This document shows, in pieces, positions 57,256 to 64,000 of a DNA stretch of 64,000 bases. Below the pieces are notes generated by a model. It did not search any database. It was not told the DNA's origin and worked only from the letters and a program-made list of their open reading frames with translations. The stretch is from Serratia sp. FDAARGOS_506 (GTDB taxonomy: Bacteria > Pseudomonadota > Gammaproteobacteria > Enterobacterales > Enterobacteriaceae), in NCBI RefSeq assembly GCF_003812745.1, contig NZ_CP033831.1:1240001-1304000 (forward strand). The letters are read 5' to 3'. The position numbers and the translations under genes were made by a program. Each line of letters opens with the position of its first letter. Within the stretch, counting starts at the first letter, position 1.

Positions 57256-57390
57256 TGTTCTGTCCCTTTCTGTGAACGTCTGCGACAACGGAGTCCAGTT
57301 TTTCCCGGCCAGACAGTTTATACTGTGCAGATTATAAGCCTTATTGCATTGAATGCTCCGCCTGCGGAGCACAAGGAATCGCCACCCGTC

Positions 57391-58233
57391 ATGTTAAGTT
57401 ATCGCCACAGTTTCCACGCCGGCAACCACGCCGACGTGCTCAAGCACACCGTTCAGAGCCTGATCATCGAGTCGCTGAAGGAAAAAGAGAAGCCGTTCCT
57501 GTATCTGGATACCCACTCGGGCGCGGGCCGTTATCAGCTCAGCGGCGAACACGCCGAGCGCACCGGCGAATACCTGGAAGGTATCGGCTTGCTGTGGCAA
57601 CGCGACGATCTGCCGGAAGAGCTGGCGGCCTACATGAGCGTGGTGCACAACTTCAATCGTTCCGGCACGCTGCGCTACTATCCCGGCTCGCCGCTGATCG
57701 CTCGCCAGCTGCTGCGCCCGCAGGACAAAATCCACCTGACCGAGCTGCACCCGAGCGACTACCCGCTGCTGCGCAGCGAGTTCCAGAAAGACGAGCGCGC
57801 CAAAGTGCAGCGCGCCGACGGCTATCAGCAGCTGAAATCCCAACTGCCGCCCCTGTCGCGCCGCGGCCTGATCCTGATGGACCCGCCGTATGAAATGAAG
57901 ACCGATTACCAGGATGTGGTCAAAGGCATTCAGGAAGGTTACAAGCGTTTCGCCACCGGCACCTACGCGCTGTGGTACCCGGTCGTGATGCGCCAGCAGA
58001 TCAAACGCATGCTGCGCGATCTGGAAGCCACCGGCATTCGCCGCATTCTGCAGATCGAACTGGCGGTGAAACCCGACAGCGATCAGCGCGGCATGACCGC
58101 CTCCGGCATGATCGTCATCAACCCGCCGTGGAAGCTGGAACAGCAGATGAAAAACGTGCTGCCATGGCTGCACAAGGTGCTGGTGCCGTCGGGCATCGGC
58201 CACCATCTGGTGAACTGGGTGGTACCGGAATAA
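57391..58233 (+). CDS. rlmJ: 23S rRNA (adenine2030-N6)-methyltransferase RlmJ
   Basis: SAM-dependent rRNA methyltransferase (YhiR), 280 residues as in E. coli. It begins [19 protein letters not shown] and carries the catalytic DPPY motif in [14 protein letters not shown] (about 164-169). The SAM motif is [12 protein letters not shown]. The start ATG at 57391 is fixed by the conserved N-terminus even though the frame is open far upstream. It is followed by gor, as in E. coli. Confidence 0.96.
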   Translation: MLSYRHSFHAGNHADVLKHTVQSLIIESLKEKEKPFLYLDTHSGAGRYQLSGEHAERTGEYLEGIGLLWQRDDLPEELAAYMSVVHNFNRSGTLRYYPGSPLIARQLLRPQDKIHLTELHPSDYPLLRSEFQKDERAKVQRADGYQQLKSQLPPLSRRGLILMDPPYEMKTDYQDVVKGIQEGYKRFATGTYALWYPVVMRQQIKRMLRDLEATGIRRILQIELAVKPDSDQRGMTASGMIVINPPWKLEQQMKNVLPWLHKVLVPSGIGHHLVNWVVPE

Positions 58234-58363
58234 TCCCCGGCAGGGCGCGGTTCGCCGCGCCCTGCGTCCACCTATCGCAGCCATCGACGCAATCTTTGCG
58301 ACAAACCCCGGTCAGGCGTTAAACTCTTACCCTCTTCAAATTCACAACTCATGGAAATCCCAG

Positions 58364-59716
58364 ATGACGAAACATTACGATTATCTAGCAATTGGCGGCG
58401 GCAGCGGCGGTATCGCATCGATCAACCGGGCAGCCATGTACGGCCAAAAGTGTGCGCTGATTGAAGCTAAAGAGCTGGGCGGCACCTGTGTAAACGTGGG
58501 TTGTGTACCGAAAAAAGTCATGTGGCACGCGGCGCAGATCGCCGAGGCCATCCATCAGTACGGCCCGGACTACGGCTTCGACACCACCGTCAACGCCTTC
58601 GACTGGAAAAAGCTGGTCGCCAACCGCACCGCCTATATCGACCGCATCCACAACTCCTACGATAACGTGCTGGGCAAGAACAAGGTCGACGTGATCAAAG
58701 GCTTCGCGCGCTTCGTGGATGCACACACCGTGGAAGTGAACGGCGAGACGATCACCGCCGACCACATCCTGATCGCCACCGGCGGCCGCCCGAGCCATCC
58801 GGCTATTCCGGGCGCGGAATACGGCATCGACTCCGACGGCTTCTTTGAGCTGGACGCCATGCCGAAGCGCGTCGCCGTAGTCGGCGCCGGCTATATCGCC
58901 GTGGAGATCGCCGGCGTGCTGAACGCGCTGGGCGCGGAAACGCACCTGTTCGTGCGCAAGCACGCGCCGCTGCGCAGCTTCGATCCGATGATCGTCGAAA
59001 CCCTGGTGGAAGTGATGAACACCGAAGGGCCGAGCCTGCACACCGAATCGGTGCCGAAAGCGATCGTCAAGAACGCCGACGGTAGCCTGACACTGCAGCT
59101 GGAAAACGGTAAAGAATTCACCGTTGACTGCCTGATTTGGGCCATCGGCCGCGAACCGGCGACCGACAACCTGAACCTCGGTGTCACCGGGGTGAAGACC
59201 AACGAACAAGGCTACATTGACGTCGATAAGTTCCAGAACACCAACGTCAAAGGCATCTACGCCGTAGGCGACAACACCGGCGCGGTAGAGCTGACCCCGG
59301 TCGCCGTGGCCGCCGGCCGCCGCCTGTCCGAGCGCCTGTTCAACAACAAGCCGGACGAGCACCTGGACTACAGCAACATCGCCACCGTGGTGTTCAGCCA
59401 CCCGCCGATCGGTACCGTCGGTCTGACCGAACCGGAAGCCATCGAGAAGTTCGGCGCGGACAACGTGAAGGTGTACAAATCTTCCTTCACCGCCATGTAC
59501 AGCGCCGTGACGCAGCACCGCCAGCCGTGCCGCATGAAGCTGGTGTGCGCGGGTAAAGAAGAGAAGATCGTCGGCCTGCACGGTATCGGCTTCGGCATGG
59601 ATGAAATCCTGCAGGGCTTCGCCGTGGCGGTGAAGATGGGCGCGACCAAGAAGGACTTCGACAACACCGTGGCTATCCACCCGACCGCAGCGGAAGAGTT
59701 CGTCACCATGCGCTAA
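58364..59716 (+). CDS. gor: Glutathione reductase
   Basis: Cytosolic NADPH-dependent flavoenzyme that regenerates glutathione, 450 residues as in E. coli. FAD motif GGGSGG at 11-16, redox-active Cys42-Cys47 in [18 protein letters not shown] motif [15 protein letters not shown] near 172, and the C-terminal active-site histidine in [12 protein letters not shown]. All catalytic residues are intact. It is followed by a strong terminator. Confidence 0.97.
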   Translation: MTKHYDYLAIGGGSGGIASINRAAMYGQKCALIEAKELGGTCVNVGCVPKKVMWHAAQIAEAIHQYGPDYGFDTTVNAFDWKKLVANRTAYIDRIHNSYDNVLGKNKVDVIKGFARFVDAHTVEVNGETITADHILIATGGRPSHPAIPGAEYGIDSDGFFELDAMPKRVAVVGAGYIAVEIAGVLNALGAETHLFVRKHAPLRSFDPMIVETLVEVMNTEGPSLHTESVPKAIVKNADGSLTLQLENGKEFTVDCLIWAIGREPATDNLNLGVTGVKTNEQGYIDVDKFQNTNVKGIYAVGDNTGAVELTPVAVAAGRRLSERLFNNKPDEHLDYSNIATVVFSHPPIGTVGLTEPEAIEKFGADNVKVYKSSFTAMYSAVTQHRQPCRMKLVCAGKEEKIVGLHGIGFGMDEILQGFAVAVKMGATKKDFDNTVAIHPTAAEEFVTMR

Positions 59717-59737
59717 CCGCTGCGGTTAGCCCATTCT

Positions 59738-59769
59738 CAGGCCGGGTAAACACCGGCCTGTTCTTTTTG
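59738..59769 (+). terminator. Rho-independent terminator after gor
   Basis: CAGGCCGG-GTAAACA-CCGGCCTG is followed by TTCTTTTT. A second hairpin (GCTAACCGC/GCGGTTAGC) at 59712-59730 overlaps the gor stop. Confidence 0.9.
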
Positions 59770-59873
59770 TGCGGTTTACTATTCCCTTCGCACCCGCCTG
59801 CTTTTTCTGCCATTATTCTGCCTGATAAATTAGCGGGACTGATACAACCTCCCCGCGCCTCTGGAGAACACCG

Positions 59874-60368
59874 ATGCTGTTCAAACTATGCAAAACCCTT
59901 GCGATGGCCTGCGTGGCCCTGATTATCGCCCAGAGCAGCGCGCTCAGCTTTACCCTGGAAGTGGCGGGCAAGATCGATAACGTGACCGACCCGGTCAACA
60001 AAAGCTATCTGTTCACCGATAAACAGCTGTTGGCGATGCCGGTGCGCAGTATCACCACCTCCACTTCCTGGACGCCGCAGAGAAAATTCGAAGGGATTTC
60101 GGTGGCCGATATCCTGGAACGCGTCGGCGCCAAGGGCGAGACGCTGACCTTCTACGCGCTGAACGATTATTACATCGACGTGCCGCTGTCCGACGTCAAA
60201 AAGTACAACATGATCCTGGCCTACAAGATGGACGGGGAGATGCTGAAGCTCAGAAACTTCGGCCCGCTGTTCCTGGTTTACCCGCGCGACGCCGCCGGGC
60301 CTGAACTGAACTCACCGTTGTACAACTCGCGCTTTATCTGGCAAGTCGACAGGATCGTGATCAAATGA
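59874..60368 (+). CDS. Secreted sulfite-oxidase-fold (molybdopterin-domain-like) protein lacking the ligand cysteine
   Basis: Exported protein of 164 residues. The signal peptide covers about 1-24 (FKLCKTLAMACVALIIAQSSA). The mature part resembles a stand-alone oxidoreductase molybdopterin-binding domain (PF00174-like): LEVAGKIDNV, FEGISVADILERVG, DVPLSDVKKYNMILAYKMDGEML, GPLFLVYPRD. The cysteine that ligates molybdenum in true enzymes is absent (TTSTSW there), and no other cysteine is left in the mature chain. It overlaps the histidine kinase gene by 4 nt, so a role as periplasmic sensor or ligand-binding partner of that kinase is likely; inference. Confidence 0.75.
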   Translation: MLFKLCKTLAMACVALIIAQSSALSFTLEVAGKIDNVTDPVNKSYLFTDKQLLAMPVRSITTSTSWTPQRKFEGISVADILERVGAKGETLTFYALNDYYIDVPLSDVKKYNMILAYKMDGEMLKLRNFGPLFLVYPRDAAGPELNSPLYNSRFIWQVDRIVIK

Positions 60369-62149
60369 AGCTGACGACCTTTAAGAACGGCAGCAGGCTG
60401 GCGATCCCGGCCATCTTCGCCGCGCTGTTTCTGGTAGCGTCGACCGTCACGCTCTATTACTACAGCGCCACCCTGTCGAAGAAAGGGCTGTATGCCATCG
60501 CCGGCACGCAGGAGAACTACTCGTGGTCGATCGCCAAGTTCTCCATCAAGCTGGCAGAGTTCGACACGCTGGTCGAGCAGCAGAGCCACGCTGCGCAGGT
60601 GGACAACGACAACCTGCGGCTTCGGTTCGAAATCCTCTATTCGCGTTTTTACGTGCTGGAAACCGTCTCCGAATCGACCCAGCCGCTGTACGCCGAGCCA
60701 GGCTACCCGGAAGTGGTCAAACAGATGCGCCTGCAGATGGACCGCATCGACAAGCTGCTGGACAGCCCGAAAATCGACTTCGGCCAGGTTTCCGCTGCCA
60801 TGAAGGCCATTAAGCCTTACTCGATCGAAATGGCCAACCTGACCGACCACGCCGAGGTGAAGCAGCGCACCGCCGCCTATGAGGACTATATCGAGAAACG
60901 GCACATTATTTTCTATGGGCTGGTGATCGTCATGTTCTCGGTGATCGCGCTGGTCGCCATCACCCTGATCGTGTTCCGCCAGCAGCGGCTGACCATTCGC
61001 CAGCAGGCCAAGGCCATCGAGGCGGAGAAAGCGACGCGCACCAAAAACGCCTTTCTCGGCGCCATCGGCCATGAGCTGCGCACCTCGTTGCAGAGCGTGA
61101 TGTCGGCCATCGACGTGCTGGTGAATACCCGGGTATCAGCGGAGCATGCGGACACCTTCCAACGCCTGGAGACCGCCGCGCAGCAGATCGAAAGCCAGAT
61201 GAAGGATCTGACCGACTACGCGCACCTCGACAGCGGCATGATGGAATTGCGCATCGTGCCGTTCGACGCACAGAAGCTGATCGCGGAGACCGCCAACGAA
61301 ATCGCCACCCTGACCCGCAAAGAGCAGGTCAAACTCAGCTGTGAAGTGGAATGCAGCCACCTGCTGGTGCACTCCGATCCGCTGCGCATCCGGCAGATTA
61401 TCGTCAACCTGCTGACCAACGCCTACAAGTACACCGAAAGCGGCAGTATTACGCTGCACAGCTGCCTGCGCCGCCAACCGGGCGGCAGTTCGCTGATTAT
61501 CGAAGTGACCGACACCGGCATCGGTATCGAAAAGGACCAGCTCGATCAGATCTTCAAACCCTTTACGCAGTTGGATCAATCGCATACCAAGCAGTATGCC
61601 GGCGTAGGGATGGGGCTGGCGATCGTGCACGGCCTGGTGACACTGCTCGACGGCACCATCACGGTGTACAGCGAAATCAGGAAGGGCAGCACCTTTATCG
61701 TCAGCATTCCGGTGCAGATCAGTGAAGAAGAACGCGCCGGCGAGCCCACTGCCGCCAATGCCCCTCTGCAGCAGAAGCCGCAGCAGGTGTTGGTGGTGGA
61801 TGACAACAAGTCGGTGGGTGACGCCTTTGCGGCGCTGCTGGACAAGCTGGGTTATCAGCACGAACTGTGCGACTCGCCGGAGCGCGCGCTGCAGAAACTG
61901 CTCAGACGCCCTTACGACGCGCTGTTGCTGGATCTGCAGATGCCGGGCATCGACGGCGCCGCCCTGGCCAGACAGCTGCGCAACCGTCGCGGCCCCAACC
62001 GCCATGTGCCGATCATCGGCATCAGCGCCTACACGCCGGAGCAGTTGACGGCGGATCAGCGCGCCCTGTTCGACAACTACCTGATGAAACCGGTTCGGCT
62101 GGATGCGTTGTCAAACGCGCTGGCCGAGGTATTCCCCGCTAAAGATTAA
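60365..62149 (+). CDS. Hybrid sensor histidine kinase with C-terminal receiver
   Basis: Inner-membrane kinase of 594 residues. Helix 1 is at about 12-34, a periplasmic sensor region of no known family at 35-180 (helical by eye), and helix 2 at about 181-204. The HisKA H-box has His236 in AIGHELRTSLQSV. The ATPase domain has the N-box NLLTNAYKY (348-356), G1 DTGIGI (383-388) and G2 GVGMGLAI (413-420). The receiver domain (473-594) has acidic Asp479-480, phospho-acceptor Asp523 in LLLDLQMPG and Lys575 in LMKPV. It starts inside the upstream gene and converges on the HTH-REC gene with an 11 nt overlap. Confidence 0.9.
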   Translation: MKLTTFKNGSRLAIPAIFAALFLVASTVTLYYYSATLSKKGLYAIAGTQENYSWSIAKFSIKLAEFDTLVEQQSHAAQVDNDNLRLRFEILYSRFYVLETVSESTQPLYAEPGYPEVVKQMRLQMDRIDKLLDSPKIDFGQVSAAMKAIKPYSIEMANLTDHAEVKQRTAAYEDYIEKRHIIFYGLVIVMFSVIALVAITLIVFRQQRLTIRQQAKAIEAEKATRTKNAFLGAIGHELRTSLQSVMSAIDVLVNTRVSAEHADTFQRLETAAQQIESQMKDLTDYAHLDSGMMELRIVPFDAQKLIAETANEIATLTRKEQVKLSCEVECSHLLVHSDPLRIRQIIVNLLTNAYKYTESGSITLHSCLRRQPGGSSLIIEVTDTGIGIEKDQLDQIFKPFTQLDQSHTKQYAGVGMGLAIVHGLVTLLDGTITVYSEIRKGSTFIVSIPVQISEEERAGEPTAANAPLQQKPQQVLVVDDNKSVGDAFAALLDKLGYQHELCDSPERALQKLLRRPYDALLLDLQMPGIDGAALARQLRNRRGPNRHVPIIGISAYTPEQLTADQRALFDNYLMKPVRLDALSNALAEVFPAKD

Positions 62150-62990
62150 AACAGCGTTGCAGTGCGGCTTCGATCACATGGAGCCGCACCGGTTTTTCAT
62201 AAGGGCCGAGCACGTCGTACTCGCGCATCGCCTGAGCGATCTCAGACTCGCGTCGGTCGGTGCCCAACTCGCCGGTCAGCACCAGCACCGGCGCATCCGG
62301 GTTGTCGGAAGCGCGAATGGTGGCGATACAGCGATCCGCCGTTTCCTCGCCGATCAGCCAGTCCACCACGTAACCGTCGAACAGGCTTTGGTGCAACGCC
62401 TGGCAGAAGCTGTCGACATCGTAAAACGCCACCGCGTTGAAACCGCAGCCACCGAGATACTTGGCCAGCTCATCGGCCGCCTGATGCGAATCGTCCAATA
62501 CCGCAATGCTCAGCCGCTCGTCGTCGCCGTAGCCGGGCCGGATTTCGATCAGATCGACACCGTAACGCGGTCCTGCCGGCGCCTCATCGGCGCGATAGAT
62601 ATGCCACTGTCCCTCCGCGCGCAGCGCCACAAATTCCGCCGGCCGCCCGGCAGAAAGCTCGTCGCCAATGTGCCCGACGCAAGGCATCGCCACCCCCGCC
62701 ACGAAAAAGATGGCATCACGCGCCATGTTTGGCTCGGGAGTCTCGTGTTCGGCCCCCAAATCGGCGATCGCCGCCGGCGTTTCTCCCAACGCGGCCGCGA
62801 CGCTGTTGATCTGTTCCAGCGTCCAGGGGCTTTGCCCTTTCAGTTTGCGGTGCGCATGTGAAAAACTCAGATCCAAGATGCGGCTGAGTTCTCGGGCATG
62901 CTGACGTTTTCCAATCCCATAATGTAAAAACAGCTCCCTGACCCGATTGGCAATCGACTGTGAATCGAATTTTTGATGATTGTTATCCAT
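62139..62990 (-). CDS. HTH (BetR-like) - receiver domain regulator
   Basis: Protein of 283 residues in the reverse of the usual response-regulator order. An N-terminal helix-turn-helix (about 11-75; IGKRQHARELSRILDLSFSHAHRKLKGQSPWTLEQINSVAAALGE) of the BetR type comes first, then a middle region of about 80 residues, and a C-terminal receiver (about 162-283). The receiver has Asp166-167 (VLDDS), phospho-acceptor Asp210 (GYVVDWLIGEE), Thr239 (LVLTGE) and Lys266 (YEKPV). It is convergent with and overlaps the hybrid kinase gene, so it is the likely phosphotransfer target, directly or through a phosphotransfer protein. DNA targets are unknown. Confidence 0.85.
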   Translation of the reverse strand: MDNNHQKFDSQSIANRVRELFLHYGIGKRQHARELSRILDLSFSHAHRKLKGQSPWTLEQINSVAAALGETPAAIADLGAEHETPEPNMARDAIFFVAGVAMPCVGHIGDELSAGRPAEFVALRAEGQWHIYRADEAPAGPRYGVDLIEIRPGYGDDERLSIAVLDDSHQAADELAKYLGGCGFNAVAFYDVDSFCQALHQSLFDGYVVDWLIGEETADRCIATIRASDNPDAPVLVLTGELGTDRRESEIAQAMREYDVLGPYEKPVRLHVIEAALQRCFNL

Positions 62991-63098
62991 TTGTTCCTTC
63001 GATTTTTTTTACTGATTTATCAGTCGTTTTGATTATTTCTGATGAAAAAGCCACACCTAAAACTAGCATCCCATGCAATTATGCGTTAAAAACGTTGC

Positions 63099-63132
63099 TT
63101 GACATACCATGTTGCATCGTCAAACATGGTAT
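63099..63132 (+). promoter_or_regulatory. TTGACA hexamer overlapping a perfect 10-bp inverted repeat
   Basis: ATACCATGTT (63104-63113) and AACATGGTAT (63123-63132) are perfect inverted arms with a 9-base spacer. The consensus -35 hexamer TTGACA is at 63099-63104. No good -10 lies at 17 bp (AAACAT is the sequence there), so promoter activity is uncertain, but the repeat has operator form. Confidence 0.5.
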
Positions 63133-63345
63133 CAAAAGAGACATACAGCAATACACTATAAAAAATAACACCAGCACGTTTTTTAATAATAACCATAGTA
63201 ACACCAGGGAAAATTTGTTCCGTTGCCGCTACTGAGACGATGCCCACATCGCTCGGACTGCACAAACCAAACGGGGCTTGAGCCTTTAGCGCTAATCTGT
63301 TTTACCCACTTTTAAGCCGGGATCCGTCAGGGTCCCGGTTTTTTA
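63133..63345 (+). ncRNA. Candidate small RNA or leader between operator and terminator
   Basis: The stretch between the inverted repeat and the strong terminator at 63314-63345 has no coding frame that looks real, yet it ends with a proper plus-strand terminator not explained by any upstream gene. A short regulatory RNA is one reading; a remnant of a lost gene is another. Confidence 0.25.
63314..63345 (+). terminator. Orphan rho-independent terminator
   Basis: CCGGGATCC-GTCA-GGGTCCCGG (one G-T pair) is followed by TTTTTTA. No gene on the plus strand ends nearby. Confidence 0.75.
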
Positions 63346-63398
63346 TTGCCCCTGGCGCCGCGCCATCATACGTTCTCACCCCGCGGCCGCAAATAAAA

Positions 63399-63422
63399 AC
63401 GGAGCCGGCATGCCGGCTCCGT
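63399..63422 (-). terminator. Terminator of the autotransporter gene
   Basis: A perfect 24-bp palindrome (ACGGAGCCGGCA and its complement) is followed on the minus strand by TTTTATTT. It begins 24 bp past the stop at 63447. Confidence 0.85.
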
Positions 63423-63446
63423 TGTCCTTGAGATCGCCGTTGAAGG

Positions 63447-64000
63447 TCAGAAGCGCCAGGTGAAGCCGGCGTTGACGCTGTTGTCCTGATGGTGCTGCGA
63501 CAGCAGCCCGCCGTAGCCCAGCGACAGCGTGGCGTTTTCGTTCACCGCCACTTCCGCTCCCGCCTTCAGCACCATCCCGTCGCGCGAGACCGGCACGCTG
63601 TCCACCACGAACGGCGCGTTGCCCCCGTTGAACCGCAGCCCGGTGCCACGCTCCAGCCCGCCGTACTGGTGTTGCCACCCCAGCTCGCTGCGCAGCGCCA
63701 CCGTCGTGCCCGGGGTCACCTGCCATTCGGTGTCCGCACGCAGCCCCAGCGTCGACACCGTCGCGTCGGTATGCTGTTTGTCCCCGCGCAGCGCCGCTGC
63801 GCCGCCGCTTTCCGCAATGCCGTTGTTCTCAAAGTTCACGTACGCCAGGTTCACGAACGGCTCCAGGTTCAGCCACTCACCCTGCACGCTGTAGCCCGCT
63901 TCCGCGAATAGCTGCTCGGTGCGCGCGCTGTACTTCGCCGTGTCACGGTCCGACTGCATCCCGTAGTTCACCGACCGTTTGGTGTCGATGCGGTGCCAGG
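63447..64000 (-). CDS. Autotransporter, C-terminal beta-barrel (partial, 5' end outside window)
   Basis: The frame is open from 64000 down to the TGA at 63447, giving the last 184 residues. The sequence is alternating amphipathic beta-strands typical of an autotransporter barrel (LFAEAGYSVQGEWLNLEPFVNLAYVNF, LGLRADTEWQVT, LRSELGWQHQYGG, GAEVAVNENATLSLGYGGLL) and ends in the outer-membrane signature VNAGFTWRF with terminal Phe. It would carry an outer-membrane passenger domain lying to the right of the window; the passenger (protease, adhesin or esterase) cannot be identified here. Confidence 0.88.
   Translation of the reverse strand, partial: WHRIDTKRSVNYGMQSDRDTAKYSARTEQLFAEAGYSVQGEWLNLEPFVNLAYVNFENNGIAESGGAAALRGDKQHTDATVSTLGLRADTEWQVTPGTTVALRSELGWQHQYGGLERGTGLRFNGGNAPFVVDSVPVSRDGMVLKAGAEVAVNENATLSLGYGGLLSQHHQDNSVNAGFTWRF

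Larger units (their letters stand above)
62991..63446. promoter_or_regulatory. AT-rich intergenic region with operator-like repeat
   Basis: It contains no convincing gene. It holds the promoter of the leftward HTH-REC gene on its left side, a perfect inverted repeat at 63104-63132, and a plus-strand terminator at 63314-63345. The AT-rich left two thirds stand out against the surroundings. Confidence 0.5.

Noticed and set aside
62960-63235. A 91-codon plus-strand frame in the AT-rich gap before the autotransporter
   Set aside because: It crosses the start of the divergent HTH-REC gene and the inverted repeat, and its composition is random-like.

Overview
The window looks like GC-rich chromosomal DNA of a Serratia, most likely the S. 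marcescens group. The evidence is the enterobacterial gene order yhiN-pitA-uspB ... uspA ... rsmJ-prlC ... rlmJ-gor, near-identical lengths to E. coli proteins (PitA, GdhA, PrlC, RlmJ, Gor), a srfABC operon, and MR/P-like fimbriae. The species call is inference from gene content. No rRNA, tRNA, CRISPR array, integrase or transposase gene was seen.

Region by region. (1) 1-1119: a P1-family peptidase cut by the left edge; its frame is open to base 1 and seems to include most of a Tat-type signal peptide. (2) 1136-1940: a non-coding, hairpin-rich element bounded by ~33 bp inverted terminal repeats. (3) 1963-16461: a complete myo-inositol catabolic locus. iolDGHE (-) is divergent from iolC (+), followed by iolR (+); iolA-iolB (-) is divergent from iolT-iolI (+). 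A ParE/Phd-like toxin-antitoxin pair sits between iolR and iolB. ATGAAA/TTTCAT motifs recur in every iol promoter region and are candidate IolR operators. (4) 16498-17935: fetAB, a predicted metal (iron) exporter. (5) 18126-28206: a chaperone-usher fimbrial locus. A leftward operon (lipoprotein, FKBP-like PPIase, PapI/FaeA-like regulator) and the rightward structural operon share a 757 bp AT-rich control region with Dam sites and perfect inverted repeats; a LuxR-type regulator closes the locus. (6) 28286-30693: a MocR-type regulator and a DMT exporter, tail to tail. (7) 30943-37330: srfABC with 4-nt overlaps and a possible attenuator in its leader. (8) 37422-38185: a VOC protein and a small membrane protein. 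(9) 38189-59716: the conserved yhiN-to-gor backbone. It carries an SDR/LysR pair between uspB and uspA; gdhA and a five-gene sugar uptake/kinase/isomerase operon between uspA and rsmJ; and HIT and ASCH genes between prlC and rlmJ. (10) 59874-62990: a three-gene signalling unit made of a secreted molybdopterin-fold protein lacking the ligand cysteine, a hybrid histidine kinase, and an unusual HTH-REC protein. (11) 62991-63446: an AT-rich gap with an operator-like inverted repeat and a terminator that may mark a small RNA. (12) 63447-64000: the C-terminal barrel of an autotransporter cut by the right edge.

How they work together: the iol genes cover uptake (IolT) and every step from myo-inositol to the central intermediates (IolG, E, D, B, C, A), under an RpiR-type repressor. 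The fimbrial locus holds pilins, usher, chaperone, a probable tip adhesin, accessory periplasmic proteins and two regulators. The best candidates for under-described biology are the molybdopterin-fold/kinase/HTH-REC unit, the PPIase-lipoprotein-PapI operon facing the fimbriae, srfABC with its leader, and the sugar operon whose SIS protein lacks the catalytic lysine of arabinose-5-phosphate isomerases.
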